A stretch of DNA of 5,731 bases, taken from contig JAJUGC010000161.1 in the NCBI GenBank assembly GCA_029268325.1, positions 1 through 5,731 on the forward strand, written 5' to 3'. Shown piece by piece: positions 5,640 to 5,731 of the stretch. The stretch's first letter is position 1. Each line of letters starts with the position of its first letter. The position numbers and the translations under genes were made by a program. The notes beneath the pieces are model-generated. The model had not been told where the DNA came from and made no database searches. It was given only the letters and a program-made list of their open reading frames with translations. The stretch comes from Gammaproteobacteria bacterium (lineage in GTDB: Bacteria; Pseudomonadota; Gammaproteobacteria; Pseudomonadales; Oleiphilaceae).

Positions 5640-5731
5640 GTGATTTTGAAGGCCAAAATTGTCATCTTCCTGATTCGTTTCTTTGCTTTGTTCTCATTGC
5701 GTAGCCAGCAGCGCATAGGCGCGCTGCTCGG
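5640..5731 (+). CDS. Probable LpxL/HtrB-type lipid A acyltransferase, N-terminal fragment (runs off window)
   Basis: Thirty codons are visible before the window ends. An in-frame TGA at 5634-5636 limits the start to GTG 5640 or TTG 5646; the weak GTGAG at 5633-5637 is better spaced for the TTG (8 bases) than for the GTG (2 bases). The peptide begins MILKAKIVIFLIRFFALFSL and continues RSQQRIGALLG. This is a short basic N-terminus, a hydrophobic helix, then a helix with Arg-x-Gly-x-Leu-Leu-Gly. That is the usual opening of LpxL/LpxM-family lysophospholipid acyltransferases, which add secondary acyl chains to Kdo2-lipid A at the inner membrane. The catalytic HX4D/E motif would lie outside the window. 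In Pseudomonas an htrB-like gene (PA0011) also lies close to glyQ, separated by tag, which is absent here. The gene is divergent from glyQ. Confidence 0.55.
   Translation, partial: MILKAKIVIFLIRFFALFSLRSQQRIGALL

Noticed and set aside
5401..5640. T-box or riboswitch controlling the glycyl-tRNA synthetase operon
   Set aside because: The predicted leader is under 40 bases, with no specifier stem or antiterminator; T-boxes are also rare in gammaproteobacteria.

Overview
The window reads as chromosomal DNA from a gammaproteobacterium with lipopolysaccharide and a moderately GC-rich genome, probably in the wider Pseudomonas/Marinobacter/Hahella assemblage. The reasons are the split (alpha2beta2-type) bacterial glycyl-tRNA synthetase, the heptose-phosphatase and acyltransferase genes, and a gene order that I recall from the oriC-proximal region of Pseudomonas (htrB-like gene, glyQ, glyS, gmhB, plsC/lptA). 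The genus is an inference; the class is well supported by the protein sequences.

From right to left, the core of the window (about 940-5405) is a minus-strand gene cluster: glyQ, glyS, gmhB and a plsC-family acyltransferase. Junctions are short (18, 3 and 65 bp), so co-transcription is likely. A good TATAAT box sits just upstream of glyQ. The first two genes charge tRNA-Gly. The third makes a heptose intermediate for the LPS inner core. The fourth acylates lysophosphatidate or a related acceptor at the inner membrane. Right of glyQ, a divergent plus-strand reading frame begins at about 5640 and runs off the window; it looks like the N-terminus of an LpxL/HtrB-type lipid A acyltransferase. The divergent intergenic region holds a perfect 16-bp palindrome.

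Left of plsC, also on the minus strand, is a complete tRNA-Pro(CGG) gene with an encoded CCA end, a plausible sigma70-type promoter and a clean intrinsic terminator. Beyond it, the first ~540 bases carry two plus-strand genes of a different character, converging on the tRNA. One is the C-terminal part of a protein that resembles phage tail-terminator proteins; the other is a small coiled-coil protein. This suggests that the 3' side of the tRNA-Pro gene borders a prophage or prophage remnant, although no integrase or att repeat is visible in the window. Bases 541-753 hold no gene I can support.

I see no convincing new system here. The most interesting parts are the phage/tRNA junction and the palindrome in the glyQ/lpxL-like divergent region.
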